The notes below the pieces were generated by a model. That model was not told the origin of the DNA. It did no database searches and saw only the letters and a program-made list of their open reading frames with translations. Positions 9,554-19,217 of a stretch of DNA of 41,272 bases are shown piece by piece (positions within the stretch are counted from its first letter, which is position 1; each line of letters starts with the position of its first letter). The DNA is from Eximiradius proteiniborus (GTDB lineage: Bacteria; Bacteroidota; Ignavibacteria; Kapaibacteriales; UBA2268). The position numbers and the translations under genes are program-made. The stretch spans positions 1 to 41,272 of the forward strand of contig JAOAGZ010000017.1 of the NCBI GenBank assembly GCA_026415495.1, in the 5' to 3' direction.

Positions 9554-10546
9554 ATGAAGGTATTAATTACTGGTGGAGCAGGATTTATTTTTTCGCGAGT
9601 TGCGGAATTTTGTCTGAATGCCGGATATGAAGTTGTAATTGTGGATAAGCTTACTTATGCGGGAGACCTGGCTCGAATAAATCACATTTACGACAGAATA
9701 AAATTCTATAAAGCAGATGTTTGCAATCAGAAAGATGTGTTTGACGTATTTGAGCGGGAAAAACCGCAAATAGTAATACATTCAGCCGCAGAAACTCACG
9801 TTGATAGAAGTATATTAGACGGGAAGCCTTTTCTGGAAAGCAATGTTATTGGAACTTATGTTTTGTTGGAGGCTGCCCGGCGTTATAATACAGAAAAATT
9901 CATTAATATTACTACTGACGAAGTGTATGGAGAACTTGGCGGCGAAGGGCATTTCCAAGAGACAAGCCCGCTACGACCGAACTCTCCATATGCAGTGAGC
10001 AAAACTTCTGCCGATATGCTGGGACGTTCATATTTGCGGACATATCAATTGCCGGTAATTACTGTTCGCCCGTCGAACAATTACGGTATGTTTCAGTATC
10101 CGGAAAAGCTCATTCCAGTGGTATTTCTGAAAGCATATAATAATGAGAAAATACCTGTTTATGGAAAAGGAGAAAATGTGCGCGAGTGGTTATTTGTAGA
10201 TGACACTGCCCGAGCAATGCTGAAAATTATCGAGAATGGGAAAATCGGAGAAATTTATAATGTGGGCAGTTCCGAAGAGCGGCGCAATATTGATGTGGTA
10301 AGGAAAATATTGGACATAATGGGCAAATCTGACGAACTGATCGAATTTGTGAAAGACCGCCCCGGACACGATTTCCGTTATTCGCTTTCCTGCGATAAAA
10401 TCAAACAAGAATTGGGGTGGCAAGCAGAAGTTGGTTTTGAGGAAGGTTTGAGAAGAACAATTGAATGGTATTTTAACAATATTGATTGGCTACTAAATAA
10501 AATTGAGCAATTAAGAAAATATTGGGAATTAGCTTACAAACAATGA
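9554..10546 (+). CDS. rfbB: dTDP-glucose 4,6-dehydratase family protein (RmlB/RfbB-like)
   Basis: The 330-residue extended-SDR protein matches the nucleotide-sugar 4,6-dehydratase family: an N-terminal NAD-binding fold, HSAAETHVDRSI near residue 80, the dehydratase motif TTDEVYGE near residue 120 (Thr, Asp, Glu), YAVSK with the catalytic Tyr/Lys, and RPSNNYG. RmlB converts dTDP-glucose to dTDP-4-keto-6-deoxyglucose, a precursor of rhamnose and other deoxysugars of surface polysaccharides. One oddity is that the nucleotide-binding loop reads GGAGFIFS where the family normally has GGAGFIGS, so the third glycine is Phe. The RmlD-like gene overlaps its stop (ATGA). rmlA and rmlC are not in the window. 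Other UDP- or CDP-sugar dehydratases remain possible. Confidence 0.85.
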   Translation: MKVLITGGAGFIFSRVAEFCLNAGYEVVIVDKLTYAGDLARINHIYDRIKFYKADVCNQKDVFDVFEREKPQIVIHSAAETHVDRSILDGKPFLESNVIGTYVLLEAARRYNTEKFINITTDEVYGELGGEGHFQETSPLRPNSPYAVSKTSADMLGRSYLRTYQLPVITVRPSNNYGMFQYPEKLIPVVFLKAYNNEKIPVYGKGENVREWLFVDDTARAMLKIIENGKIGEIYNVGSSEERRNIDVVRKILDIMGKSDELIEFVKDRPGHDFRYSLSCDKIKQELGWQAEVGFEEGLRRTIEWYFNNIDWLLNKIEQLRKYWELAYKQ

Positions 10547-11406
10547 AAAATATATCAAAGGCGAAATTTATTATCACGGGCGGCGCAGGGCAACTTGCCC
10601 GGGCATTTTGCAAAATGCTTGATAGAGCAAATGCTGATTACATTGCGTTAGATATTGACAAGCTCGACATTACAAATATTGATGCGTTAAGCAAGGTTTG
10701 CAAAGAATACAAGCCTGATTTTCTTATCAATTGTGCTGCTTATAATAACGTTGATGCGGCCGAGAGCGATTTCGAAACAGCGATGAAGGTAAATTTCACT
10801 GGTCCGAAGAATATTGCAACGGTGAGTGTCGAATTAAAATTCAAAGCTATCCACTTTAGCACAGATTATGTATTTGGAGGGCGTGAACAATACATCCCAT
10901 TTAGAGAGCAAGATGAGACTTCACCGTTGAATAAATACGGAATTTCGAAGCTAAAAGGCGAACAGATATTTTTAGAAATTTCACCGAAAAATCTTGTGTT
11001 TCGGGTGAGTTGGCTATACGGAGAAGGACATCAGAACTTTATATATAAATTGCTGCAATGGATTGAAACACGAAATGAAATATTGATTGCAAATGACGAG
11101 ATTTCTGTGCCAACAAGCACATATTTTGTAGCGAAAAACGTATTAGAAGTACTAAATGCAAATGGGTTGTTTCACCTTGTGCCGGATGGATATGTATCGA
11201 GGTATGATTATGCCAAATTTGTGTTGAATAAATTGAAAAAAGATGCTCAATTAAAGCCAGTTTCAGCAGAATATTTCAAGTTGCCTGCCCGAAGACCTAA
11301 TTTTTCGGCAATGGACAGTTCGTTATTTTTCAATTTGTTTAGTTTGGAAAAAAAGCACTGGAGCGAATATTTAGAGGAATTTCTGGTTGAGAGAAAATTT
11401 GAATAG
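10543..11406 (+). CDS. rfbD: dTDP-4-dehydrorhamnose reductase family protein (RmlD/RfbD-like)
   Basis: The preferred start is the ATG at 10543, which overlaps the stop of the preceding gene as ATGA, a typical coupling arrangement. The track's TTG start at 10522 would add seven residues. The 287-residue product has the nucleotide-binding segment TGGAGQLARAF, then DKLDITN, NCAAYNNVDAAESD, the Ser/Thr site in FSTDYVFGG, the active-site motif YGISK, and FRVSWLYGEGHQNF. All are hallmarks of RmlD, which reduces dTDP-4-dehydrorhamnose to dTDP-rhamnose with NAD(P)H. Together with the RmlB-like gene it supplies two steps of rhamnose or a related 6-deoxysugar pathway. The exact sugar is an inference. 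Confidence 0.85.
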   Translation: MKNISKAKFIITGGAGQLARAFCKMLDRANADYIALDIDKLDITNIDALSKVCKEYKPDFLINCAAYNNVDAAESDFETAMKVNFTGPKNIATVSVELKFKAIHFSTDYVFGGREQYIPFREQDETSPLNKYGISKLKGEQIFLEISPKNLVFRVSWLYGEGHQNFIYKLLQWIETRNEILIANDEISVPTSTYFVAKNVLEVLNANGLFHLVPDGYVSRYDYAKFVLNKLKKDAQLKPVSAEYFKLPARRPNFSAMDSSLFFNLFSLEKKHWSEYLEEFLVERKFE

Positions 11407-11745
11407 TCATCTATAATAATTCTACTTTAAAGCTTTTTCTTGCGAAAAAATAATCTAATTGCAACGTAAATAATTTTCATTTTTTTTAATATCATTGTGT
11501 GAATTTCTGATTTCTAATAAATTCACCGAACCCATATTATTAAAAAAAATTAATCCATTTTTATTACCATAAAAATTTAAATTAGCCGTTGTAACGATTA
11601 TAAATTATCATAAACTAATGATAATCAAAGATTTTTTTCGGAGAGAAATAATTTTTCTTGATTAAAAAGTAAGATAATTGTAACTTATTTTTTGAAAGCA
11701 GATACCGAAAAAACAAACAAGTTCGCAATAAATATATAGGTTCAA
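11407..11745 (+). other. Intergenic leader region upstream of the alternative complex III operon
   Basis: About 340 AT-rich bases separate the rmlD-like stop from actA. I see no plausible gene. The region holds an 8-bp inverted repeat (annotated separately at 11604-11625) and should contain the promoter of the respiratory operon. A loose TA-rich/TTTG sequence (ttattttttg, ending near 11694) resembles a -7 element but does not have the exact TAnnTTTG spacing. The ribosome-binding site before actA is poor (AGG followed by TTCAA). Confidence 0.6.
11604..11625. promoter_or_regulatory. 22-bp palindrome, candidate operator upstream of actA
   Basis: ATTATCAT, a six-base spacer and ATGATAAT form a perfect 8+6+8 dyad, the overall size of Crp/Fnr-type operators. 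It lies about 120 bases before actA. In such AT-rich sequence a chance palindrome is possible, and no regulator gene is adjacent. Confidence 0.35.
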
Positions 11746-12318
11746 ATGAAAAAAGTTTTTCTTGACTACGTTTTAAAAGTTCGTCTACCGGTAACACTCT
11801 TTGTAATATTGGGTGCATTTGCAGTAACTTATTATGTGGCAAGACCCGAGCGGGACGGAATAGGTTATGAACCTGAACAGCCTATTGCGTTTTCGCATCG
11901 TTTGCATGCCGGAAATATGCAAATTGATTGTCGGTATTGCCACACAAGCGTGGAGAAATCGCGGCACGCAAGCATCCCGGCAGCGAACATTTGTATGAAT
12001 TGCCACTCTGTGGCTCGCAAGGATAAGCCTGAGATTGTGAAGCTCACAAGGTATTACGAGCAGAACAAGCCAATTCCCTGGAAGCGAATCCACAAGGTAC
12101 CGCACTATGCTTATTTTAGTCATCAGTCGCACGTAACACAAGGTATTCCTTGCCAATCCTGCCACGGAGCAGTAGAGAATATGGATGTTGTTATGCAGGT
12201 GAACTCATTTACAATGGGAAGCTGCATAGAATGCCACAGAAACCCCAACAGCCGACTTCCAAAAAATTCACCGAAAATGAAAAGTGGTCCTGTTCATTGT
12301 AACGCTTGCCACAGATAA
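11746..12318 (+). CDS. actA: Alternative complex III subunit ActA, pentaheme cytochrome c
   Basis: The 190-residue protein has one N-terminal membrane anchor (about residues 13-32) and exactly five CxxCH heme-attachment motifs: CRYCH (from residue 62), CMNCH, CQSCH, CIECH and CNACH. That is the ActA pattern of alternative complex III, where the periplasmic pentaheme subunit passes electrons from the iron-sulfur subunit ActB towards the monoheme cytochrome and the oxidase. Additional histidines such as those in FSHRLHAGN and FSHQSHVT are likely distal heme ligands. It is the first gene of a 15-kb run of respiratory genes and is followed after nine bases by an unlisted small ORF and then actB. 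The start codon is the only good choice. Confidence 0.95.
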   Translation: MKKVFLDYVLKVRLPVTLFVILGAFAVTYYVARPERDGIGYEPEQPIAFSHRLHAGNMQIDCRYCHTSVEKSRHASIPAANICMNCHSVARKDKPEIVKLTRYYEQNKPIPWKRIHKVPHYAYFSHQSHVTQGIPCQSCHGAVENMDVVMQVNSFTMGSCIECHRNPNSRLPKNSPKMKSGPVHCNACHR

Positions 12319-12327
12319 GGAGGAATT

Positions 12328-12501
12328 ATGAAAGGGAATAAGCGAAATTTTATTAAGAAAGCCACTCTTGGTGTGTTTTCGTTACCTCTAATCAGCAGCA
12401 TTAATTTCGAGAGTATTGTTAAAAAAGTATCTAACCCGAAAAAGCCAAGAACGAAAGTGAAAATCAACTCCTATGCTATAAAAAGAAATACAGGAGAATA
12501 A
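12328..12501 (+). CDS. Small 57-residue ORF between actA and actB, possible degenerate Tat-like signal
   Basis: This ORF is below the track's length cut-off. It starts with ATG at 12328 behind a strong ribosome-binding site (AAGGAGGAATT), begins nine bases after actA and ends four bases before actB, filling the gap almost exactly. The product starts MKGNKRNFIKKATLGVFSLP, which resembles a twin-arginine leader with KR in place of RR before N-F-I-K-K and then a short hydrophobic run. A basic tail of about 27 residues follows. I do not recognise it as any Act subunit. Its architecture recalls the small Tat-target peptides encoded beside some formate dehydrogenases. It could be a small accessory subunit or a chaperone-related peptide; being a non-coding spacer is less likely given the RBS. 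Confidence 0.65.
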   Translation: MKGNKRNFIKKATLGVFSLPLISSINFESIVKKVSNPKKPRTKVKINSYAIKRNTGE

Positions 12502-12505
12502 GCGA

Positions 12506-15500
12506 ATGAAGAATTTTTTCAACTTATTAAAGAATAAATCTGAATTTAGTAGAAAATCAAAAACCGCACCTGAACTGAAGAAAATGTCTGCAGAAAGCCG
12601 GAGGCGTTTTCTTGCCCTGATGGGTGCGACCGCGGCAGTTACAGCAACTGCCTGCAAAGACTACCGCGACAAAGGCAAAATTATCACTTACAATAAAAAA
12701 CCACAGGATGTAACATACGGAAAGGCAAACTATTACGCATCGACTTATCGCGATGGCTCGCCAATTCTGATAAAAACACGTGAAGGACGTCCAATTGGAA
12801 TTACTGGTAATGATATTCATCCTGTAAGTAAAGGCAAAGTCTCGATTCAAGCAGAAGCGAGCATATTAGATTTATACGACCCGGAACGATTGAAATTCCC
12901 TCTGAAAAATGGTAATAAAAACGAATGGAAAACTGCAAACAATGAAATTATGCAGAGGCTGCAGGATATTTCAGCAAAAGGAAAAGAAATTGCCGTAATT
13001 ACGGGCAAGATCAATTCCCCCACTTATGCAAAATTATTAGAAGATTTTGCGAGTAAATATCCGAATGCAAATGTTTATCCGATAGAACTATTTAGCGATA
13101 GGAATAGAAGGTTAGCATGGACTGCGTGTTATGAAAGCAATGAATATCCGGCTATTGACTGGAGCAAAGCAAATATTATTGTTGCAGTCGAAGCCGATTT
13201 GTTTGCAACAGATGGAGTTCCTGCTGAACAAATAAACGAAATCACTAAACGAAGAAGTGGTGAAAAAGCTGAAAATTTCAACAGAATATATGCAGTTGAA
13301 GCGAGTATGTCTTTGGTAGGAGCAAATGCAGATTATCATATAAGGGTTCGCCCGAGTGTGTATTACCCGCTTTTGCTTGCTATTTACAATGATTTAGTGA
13401 ATAAATTAGCACCATTTGGGCATACTCCAATAGGAGATTATTCACTTGAAAAAATAATTAATGAGAATAAATTAAATCACAAGCAAATTAATGCATTAGT
13501 TAATGATTTACTTAATAATCAGGGTAAATCAATAATATATGTCGGCGATAATTTACCGGTGCAAATTCATATAATAGCAAATTTTATTAATGATATACTT
13601 TCGGCATATGAATTATATGACTATAATTCAAGTTACGTCGAGTTCTTCAAGATATTAGAACCTGCCGGCATTGATAATTTAATTGCAAGAATGAAGCAAG
13701 GCGAGATTGGTGCTGTAATTTTTGCTGATACAAACCCAGCATATTATTTGCCGCCAGATTTTGATTTTCAAGGTGCTCTAAAAAATATTGAGCTTAAAAT
13801 TTCATTAACAGAAAAAGAAAATGAGACTTCGAAACTGTGCAATTACACACTTCCGATAAATCACCCATTCGAAAGTTGGGGCGATTATCAGTCGCAAAAA
13901 AATATAATAAATTTACAACAACCAGTAATAGAGCCAATATTTGACACCCGTCAGAAAGAAGCGATATTGCTTAGCTGGATAAATGGAAAAAATGTGGAAT
14001 ATTCTTTCGATATGTATCATCAATATCTGAAAAACAGGTATTCAGAAATTGCAAAACAATTGAATGTCCAGGATTTTGAAAGTTTTTGGTATAGTGCTTT
14101 GCACGATGGATTTATTCAGTTGAGTAGCAGCGAAAAAACAATAGCAAAGCCAAAGTTAATTATTTTGAGACAAACTGAAAATCCAATTAATGACAGCGGA
14201 ATTTCGATTGTATTGAAAAAGAGTCCGTTAATTGGCGACGGCAGATATGCGTCGAATGGATGGTTGCAGGAAATTCCTCATCCGGTTTCGAAAATTGTAT
14301 GGGATAATTATGCTGCAATATCACCGAACACTGCAAAACGCTATGGCTTGGACTACAAAGATTTCAAAAGTTCAGTAATTAAAATTTCTGTAAGCAAAAA
14401 GGAAATAACAATACCAATACTTTTGCAACCGGGCGTTGCAGAAGATACGCTTATCATTGAACTTGGATATGGACGGAAAGAGGCTGGAACAATTGGTTCA
14501 GGAGTAGGGATTGATGCAATTCCACTTATGGATAAAACGCTTTCGGTTGTTTTGTCTGGTGCAAAAATCGAGAAAACCGGGAAAAAATATAAGTTGTTTG
14601 GGACGCAGGAATTTCACAAGCTCGAAGATGAGTATTTGAAGGATCTTCATCGGAAGCGTCAATTAATTCAGGATGGAACGGTTGCAATGTATTTGAGCAA
14701 TCCGGATTTCATTCAGAATCAAAGAATAATGAACGAAGAAGAAATAGAAAAGCACAGTGTAAATCCACCGCATAATTATCCTGAAGCCAAATGGGCAATG
14801 GCAATTGATCTGAGCCGTTGTGTCGGTTGCTCGAATTGTGTTGCTGCGTGCAATGTCGAAAACAATATTCCTATAGTTGGGAAGGAAGAATGCGGTAACG
14901 GTCGAGAAATGCACTGGATGAGAATAGACAGGTATTATAGCGGAACAAACGAAGAGCCAATTGTTAGTTACTTGCCAGTAATGTGTCAGCATTGCGATAT
15001 GGCACCGTGCGAAAATGTTTGCCCTGTGGTAGCAACAACCCATAGCACAGATGGACTGAACCAAATGACATATAACAGGTGTGTGGGAACCCGCTATTGT
15101 GCGAACAATTGCCCGTATAAAGTCAGACGTTTCAATTTCTATGATTTTCGACATCGCTATGCAGATGGCTACTACGAGCAAGACAGTTTAGAATTGCTAC
15201 ATAACCCAGAGGTTACAGTTCGCTCACGCGGAGTGATGGAAAAATGCACATTTTGCGTTCAGCGTATTGCAGAAGCAAGGCAAGATGCAAAATCGAAAGG
15301 CAAAAAATTCACCGGTTCGGAGGTTCGCACAGCTTGCCAAGAGGCTTGTCCGGCAAATGCAATAGTATTTGGTAATGTAAATGACCCGAATTCAGAAATA
15401 TCGAAATTAATGAAAAACAAGCTTGGATATAAGCTAATTGAAGTATTGGGGATAAAGCCCAATGTTACTTACCTTGCTAAATTAAGGAACACAAATTCGG

Positions 15501-15514
15501 AGGACTTAACGTGA
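12506..15514 (+). CDS. actB: Alternative complex III subunit ActB, molybdopterin-like plus iron-sulfur domains
   Basis: At 1002 residues this is the fused form of ActB. Residues 30-45 contain a twin-arginine motif ([10 protein letters not shown]) followed by a short hydrophobic stretch, so export by Tat is likely. Residues of about 60-740 resemble the molybdopterin oxidoreductase fold; in known ActB this domain lacks the cofactor. The C-terminal region of about 755-980 is ferredoxin-like, with cysteine groups starting at residues 772 ([11 protein letters not shown]), 827 ([13 protein letters not shown]), 859 ([11 protein letters not shown]) and 914 (CTFC, then CQEAC). These fifteen cysteines fit three [4Fe-4S] clusters and one [3Fe-4S] cluster, as in characterised complexes. 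Its stop overlaps the GTG start of actC. The subunit should carry electrons from quinol-oxidising membrane subunits to ActA. Confidence 0.95.
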   Translation: MKNFFNLLKNKSEFSRKSKTAPELKKMSAESRRRFLALMGATAAVTATACKDYRDKGKIITYNKKPQDVTYGKANYYASTYRDGSPILIKTREGRPIGITGNDIHPVSKGKVSIQAEASILDLYDPERLKFPLKNGNKNEWKTANNEIMQRLQDISAKGKEIAVITGKINSPTYAKLLEDFASKYPNANVYPIELFSDRNRRLAWTACYESNEYPAIDWSKANIIVAVEADLFATDGVPAEQINEITKRRSGEKAENFNRIYAVEASMSLVGANADYHIRVRPSVYYPLLLAIYNDLVNKLAPFGHTPIGDYSLEKIINENKLNHKQINALVNDLLNNQGKSIIYVGDNLPVQIHIIANFINDILSAYELYDYNSSYVEFFKILEPAGIDNLIARMKQGEIGAVIFADTNPAYYLPPDFDFQGALKNIELKISLTEKENETSKLCNYTLPINHPFESWGDYQSQKNIINLQQPVIEPIFDTRQKEAILLSWINGKNVEYSFDMYHQYLKNRYSEIAKQLNVQDFESFWYSALHDGFIQLSSSEKTIAKPKLIILRQTENPINDSGISIVLKKSPLIGDGRYASNGWLQEIPHPVSKIVWDNYAAISPNTAKRYGLDYKDFKSSVIKISVSKKEITIPILLQPGVAEDTLIIELGYGRKEAGTIGSGVGIDAIPLMDKTLSVVLSGAKIEKTGKKYKLFGTQEFHKLEDEYLKDLHRKRQLIQDGTVAMYLSNPDFIQNQRIMNEEEIEKHSVNPPHNYPEAKWAMAIDLSRCVGCSNCVAACNVENNIPIVGKEECGNGREMHWMRIDRYYSGTNEEPIVSYLPVMCQHCDMAPCENVCPVVATTHSTDGLNQMTYNRCVGTRYCANNCPYKVRRFNFYDFRHRYADGYYEQDSLELLHNPEVTVRSRGVMEKCTFCVQRIAEARQDAKSKGKKFTGSEVRTACQEACPANAIVFGNVNDPNSEISKLMKNKLGYKLIEVLGIKPNVTYLAKLRNTNSEDLT

Positions 15515-16893
15515 GCACAGAAGTAATAAAAGAGCCTTCGGTTATTGAAGGTAAGCCAACATTTGTAGATATAGATGAACAGATTTTTGCTCCAATTGAT
15601 AAATCGCCGAATATTAAATACTTCATAGCGTTGGGCATTACTTCTATGATGTTGCTTATAGGTATTATTTGCATTGGAGCAACTTTTTTCTATGGAATAG
15701 GGCTTTGGGGAAATAATAATCCAGTCGGATGGGCTTTTGATATAATTAACTTTGTGTTTTGGGTAGGAATAGGGCACGCCGGGACGCTGATTTCGGCAAT
15801 ATTATTTCTTTTCAGACAGAAATGGAGAACCGGCATAGCTCGATTTGCAGAAGGAATGACAATTTTTGCTGTGATGACAGCGGCTCTGTTCCCTCTTATT
15901 CACGTTGGGAGACCTTGGCTTGCGGGATATTTATTTCCATATCCAAATCAACATCATCTATGGGTGAATTTCACATCACCATTGTTGTGGGATGTGTTTG
16001 CAGTATCGACATATTTTACAGTATCATTTGTATTCTGGTATATTGGTTTAATTCCTGATTTTGCTACACTCCGTGATAGAGCTAAAAGCAGGATAAAGAA
16101 GATTGTTTACTCAATATTAAGTTTGGGTTGGCGTTTTTCGAACCGCCATTGGCATAATTACGAGATGATTTATTTAATTCTCGCAGGATTTGCCACACCG
16201 CTTGTGCTTTCGGTGCATACGATTGTAAGTTTCGACTTTGCTGTATCGATTATGCCCGGTTGGCATACGACTATTTTCCCACCGTATTTCGTTGCAGGTG
16301 CGGTATTTTCGGGATTTGCAATGGTACAAAATGTATTGATAATAATTCGCAAAATCTTCAACTTCGAACATATAATAACGCTTGATACTCTTGAAAAGAT
16401 GAACAAAATTATGCTCGCAACAGGGACAATGGTCGGATATGCTTATGGAATGGAATTTTTCATAGCGTGGTATAGCGGAAGTCAGTTTGAAAGTTTTGTT
16501 TTTGTAAATCGTGCATTTGGCCCATATGCCTGGGCATACTGGATAATGGTATCTTGTAATGTAATATTTCCACAGCTTTTCTGGTTTAAGAAAATACGCA
16601 GAAATATAGCAATAATGTTTGTAATTGCGGTATTGGTAAATGTAGGAATGTGGTTTGAACGATTTGTGATAATTGTAACATCGCTTGCACACGACTTTAT
16701 GCCATCGAGTTGGGCATATTATAAGCCAACACTTGTAGATTTTGGGATATTGATTGGTAGTTTTGGTTTGTTCTTTACTTTACTTTTACTATTTATTAAA
16801 GCAATGCCTGTAATTTCGATTGCAGAAGTCAAAGCAGTGCTTGATGGAGCACAACCACACCACACTCATAATGGAGGGCATAATGGAAAATAA
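15511..16893 (+). CDS. actC: Alternative complex III subunit ActC, NrfD/PsrC-like quinol-interacting membrane subunit
   Basis: The 460-residue protein starts at a GTG that overlaps the actB stop as GTGA. It is an integral membrane protein with about ten predicted helices and the NrfD/PsrC-family appearance of Act[21 protein letters not shown] near residue 90, a histidine in PLIHVGRPW, and conserved histidines in RHWHNY and [13 protein letters not shown]. ActC sits in the membrane of alternative complex III, contacts the iron-sulfur subunit and contributes to quinol oxidation. The C-terminus is His/Gly-rich ([12 protein letters not shown]). The next gene starts eleven bases before its stop. 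ActF downstream is the paralogous membrane subunit. Confidence 0.93.
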   Translation: MSTEVIKEPSVIEGKPTFVDIDEQIFAPIDKSPNIKYFIALGITSMMLLIGIICIGATFFYGIGLWGNNNPVGWAFDIINFVFWVGIGHAGTLISAILFLFRQKWRTGIARFAEGMTIFAVMTAALFPLIHVGRPWLAGYLFPYPNQHHLWVNFTSPLLWDVFAVSTYFTVSFVFWYIGLIPDFATLRDRAKSRIKKIVYSILSLGWRFSNRHWHNYEMIYLILAGFATPLVLSVHTIVSFDFAVSIMPGWHTTIFPPYFVAGAVFSGFAMVQNVLIIIRKIFNFEHIITLDTLEKMNKIMLATGTMVGYAYGMEFFIAWYSGSQFESFVFVNRAFGPYAWAYWIMVSCNVIFPQLFWFKKIRRNIAIMFVIAVLVNVGMWFERFVIIVTSLAHDFMPSSWAYYKPTLVDFGILIGSFGLFFTLLLLFIKAMPVISIAEVKAVLDGAQPHHTHNGGHNGK

Positions 16894-18025
16894 GATTATA
16901 TATGGAGTAACGGGGATTTTTGACACACCCGATGAAATCATCTCTGCTGCAAAACAAGTGAAATCAAGCGGTTTCGAGAGATTTGACGTGCACACGCCTT
17001 ATCCAATACACGGTATGCCCAAAGCTATGAGGTTAGGTGCATCGCCACTTGGTTATTTTGCACTTGTTTTTGGATTAACTGGTGCATTTGCAGCTTTTGC
17101 TCTGATGACTTATCTGATGGGCTACAATTATCCTTTGATAATTAGTGGCAAGCCTTTTATTCCTATACCCGCCTTTATTCCGGTTACTTTCGAAGTTACA
17201 GTGCTTCTGGCATCGGTGGGGACAGTGCTTGCAATGTTATTTTTGCTGTTTAAGCTTCCGAATAATAGCCATCCGCTGCACGATACAGACTACATAAAAA
17301 AAGTATCTTCTGATAAATTTGGTATTTGCATAGAAGCGAAAGACGATAAATTCAACGAAAATGAAGTAATTGAATTCCTGAAAAAAATTGGTGCTAAAGA
17401 CGTTGAGGTAATTTATTACGATAATGAAACATTGAATTTCAAAGTAAATATTTTTGAATGGAAGTTCGTAACTTTTCTGGTTGTATCTGCATTGGTGGTT
17501 TCTGGAGCTACATACATTGTATTGAATAAACTGATGTTCGCACGTCCATTCAATTGGATGATGGAACAGCATCGCATAGATGCGCAGGTGGAGAGTAAAT
17601 TTTTTGGCAAGGATAATTTTTCGATGCGAGTTGCACCAGTGGGAACAGTGTCGCGCCACTCAAATCAATTTAAGTTTTCCGGGCAACCTGAGCTTGCCGA
17701 TGCAAAGCTTGTTAATCCATTAATCCCTACAGAGGTAAATTTACGAAAAGGAATGAAAAAATACGATATTTATTGCAGTCCCTGCCACGGTTACCACGGG
17801 CTTGGAGACGCCCGACTAAACGGGCAGTTCCCAAATCCTCCGAGCTTGCATTCCGAGAAAGTGCGTAATTGGGGCGATGGACATATTTTTTACGTTATTA
17901 CCGAAGGACAAAACTCGATGCCATCATATTCATCACAATTAACTAACGAAGAGAAATGGTCAATAGTTTTGTATGTGCGTGCTTTACAAAGAGCTATGAA
18001 TGCAAAAGAGGAGGACTTGAAATGA
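16883..18025 (+). CDS. actDE: Fused ActD-ActE: DUF3341-type membrane subunit joined to monoheme cytochrome c
   Basis: The ATG at 16883 is preceded by GGAGGG and overlaps actC; the track's TTG start at 16820 is not needed. The 380-residue product combines two subunits usually encoded separately. Residues 1 to about 165 match Act[16 protein letters not shown], then [16 protein letters not shown], then two helices. After a soluble linker comes another helix (about residues 200-220), then a cytochrome c domain of the ActE type with one CxxCH (CSPCH at residues 298-302) and a candidate distal methionine in [10 protein letters not shown]. The reading frame is continuous through the junction. The cytochrome would accept electrons from ActA. 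The stop overlaps the actF start as ATGA, and a GGAGG lies before it. Confidence 0.92.
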   Translation: MENKIIYGVTGIFDTPDEIISAAKQVKSSGFERFDVHTPYPIHGMPKAMRLGASPLGYFALVFGLTGAFAAFALMTYLMGYNYPLIISGKPFIPIPAFIPVTFEVTVLLASVGTVLAMLFLLFKLPNNSHPLHDTDYIKKVSSDKFGICIEAKDDKFNENEVIEFLKKIGAKDVEVIYYDNETLNFKVNIFEWKFVTFLVVSALVVSGATYIVLNKLMFARPFNWMMEQHRIDAQVESKFFGKDNFSMRVAPVGTVSRHSNQFKFSGQPELADAKLVNPLIPTEVNLRKGMKKYDIYCSPCHGYHGLGDARLNGQFPNPPSLHSEKVRNWGDGHIFYVITEGQNSMPSYSSQLTNEEKWSIVLYVRALQRAMNAKEEDLK

Positions 18026-19200
18026 CAGCAATAAATTATCAGAAAAAAGAACTACCATCAATAATGTTGAAAGCCGGTGTATTGCTGTTCCTGTTGGGAT
18101 TAATCATTGCCTTGCTTGGATATGTAATAGACCACGAGAGAGCTGCTTTCAACGGAATAATTCTTCTAATGTTTGTGATGAGCGTTGGGCTCGGGAGTCT
18201 TTTCTTAATTGGATTAGAATATTTGGTTGGTGCCGATTGGAGTGTGCCGTTTCGCAGAGTAATGGAGATATTGGCGATAGTGGTTTTTGCAGTTCCGGTG
18301 TTTTCTTTGCCGCTATTTGCTAATTTACATACCCTATTTCACTGGACTCATATTGAAGATGTGTTGAAAGACCCAATATTAAAGAACAAGATGCCATACT
18401 TGAACGAAATGTTCTTTTCTATTCGTTCCACTGTAGCGTTTGTGCTGATGTTTATTTTCTGGTGGTTGCTTGCCGGGCGATCTTTCGGACAGGATAGCTC
18501 TCCGACCGGGAATTATAGAAAGGTAACGATTAGGATTTCGGCACTGTTTATGCCAATTTTTACGATAGTTTTGACTTTTATGGCAGTTGATTGGATGATG
18601 AGTTTGGAACCTCACTGGTTTTCGACAATTTTCGGAGTATATTATTTTGCGGGAACTTTTTCGGTAGCACTTGCAGTAGTTACTTTGTTTGCGATATATT
18701 TAAACGAGAATAGTTATTTGGGCGAGGGTATCGGAGGCGACCATTATTATAATTTTGGGGCATTGCTATTTGCATTTACTAATTTCTGGGCATATATTGC
18801 GTTTAGTCAATTCTTGCTGATTTGGTATGCTAATCTGCCAGAAGAGACATTCTGGTATCTTCACCGATGGGAAGGCAGTTGGGCTGTCGTATCGATAGGA
18901 ATAATAATAATACATTTTATAGTTCCTTATGCTGTGTTGCTTCCGCAACCAGCCAAAAGCGACCCAAAGAGGTTGAAATTCATTGCCTGGTGGCTTGTGT
19001 TTGCTCATTTTTATGATCTATATTGGCTTGTGATGCCAACTTATTCAAGTGGCGGAGCTGTTTTTGGTTGGATGGAAATATATCCAGTGCTGATTTCGTT
19101 GGGAACTATCCTGATTCTATTCTACTATTTTGCTAAGAACAAAAATTTATTGCCGATTGGCGACCCAAAGTTGCCCAAAAGTATAAATTTCCATTTGTAA
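18022..19200 (+). CDS. actF: Alternative complex III subunit ActF, NrfD-like membrane subunit
   Basis: The start at ATG 18022 is chosen because it follows GAGGAGG and overlaps the preceding stop as ATGA. The track's upstream start lies inside the cytochrome domain of the previous gene. The 392-residue protein is hydrophobic throughout with about ten predicted helices and ActF-like segments (FANLHTLFHWTH, FMAVDWMMSLEPHWFSTIFG, GALLFAFTNFWAYIAFSQF). ActF is the second NrfD-like subunit of alternative complex III and is proposed to take part in proton movement or quinol binding. It completes a full ActA-F set. The next gene, a cytochrome c, begins 17 bases downstream. Confidence 0.92.
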   Translation: MTAINYQKKELPSIMLKAGVLLFLLGLIIALLGYVIDHERAAFNGIILLMFVMSVGLGSLFLIGLEYLVGADWSVPFRRVMEILAIVVFAVPVFSLPLFANLHTLFHWTHIEDVLKDPILKNKMPYLNEMFFSIRSTVAFVLMFIFWWLLAGRSFGQDSSPTGNYRKVTIRISALFMPIFTIVLTFMAVDWMMSLEPHWFSTIFGVYYFAGTFSVALAVVTLFAIYLNENSYLGEGIGGDHYYNFGALLFAFTNFWAYIAFSQFLLIWYANLPEETFWYLHRWEGSWAVVSIGIIIIHFIVPYAVLLPQPAKSDPKRLKFIAWWLVFAHFYDLYWLVMPTYSSGGAVFGWMEIYPVLISLGTILILFYYFAKNKNLLPIGDPKLPKSINFHL

Positions 19201-19217
19201 TTATCAATGGTGAAGAT

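Noticed and set aside
14663-15181. 172-residue minus-strand ORF inside actB
   Set aside because: Antisense to the iron-sulfur domain of actB, with no RBS or homology visible.
16174-16692. 172-residue minus-strand ORF inside actC
   Set aside because: Antisense to the membrane subunit gene; its Tyr/His/Lys-rich composition is typical of a shadow frame.
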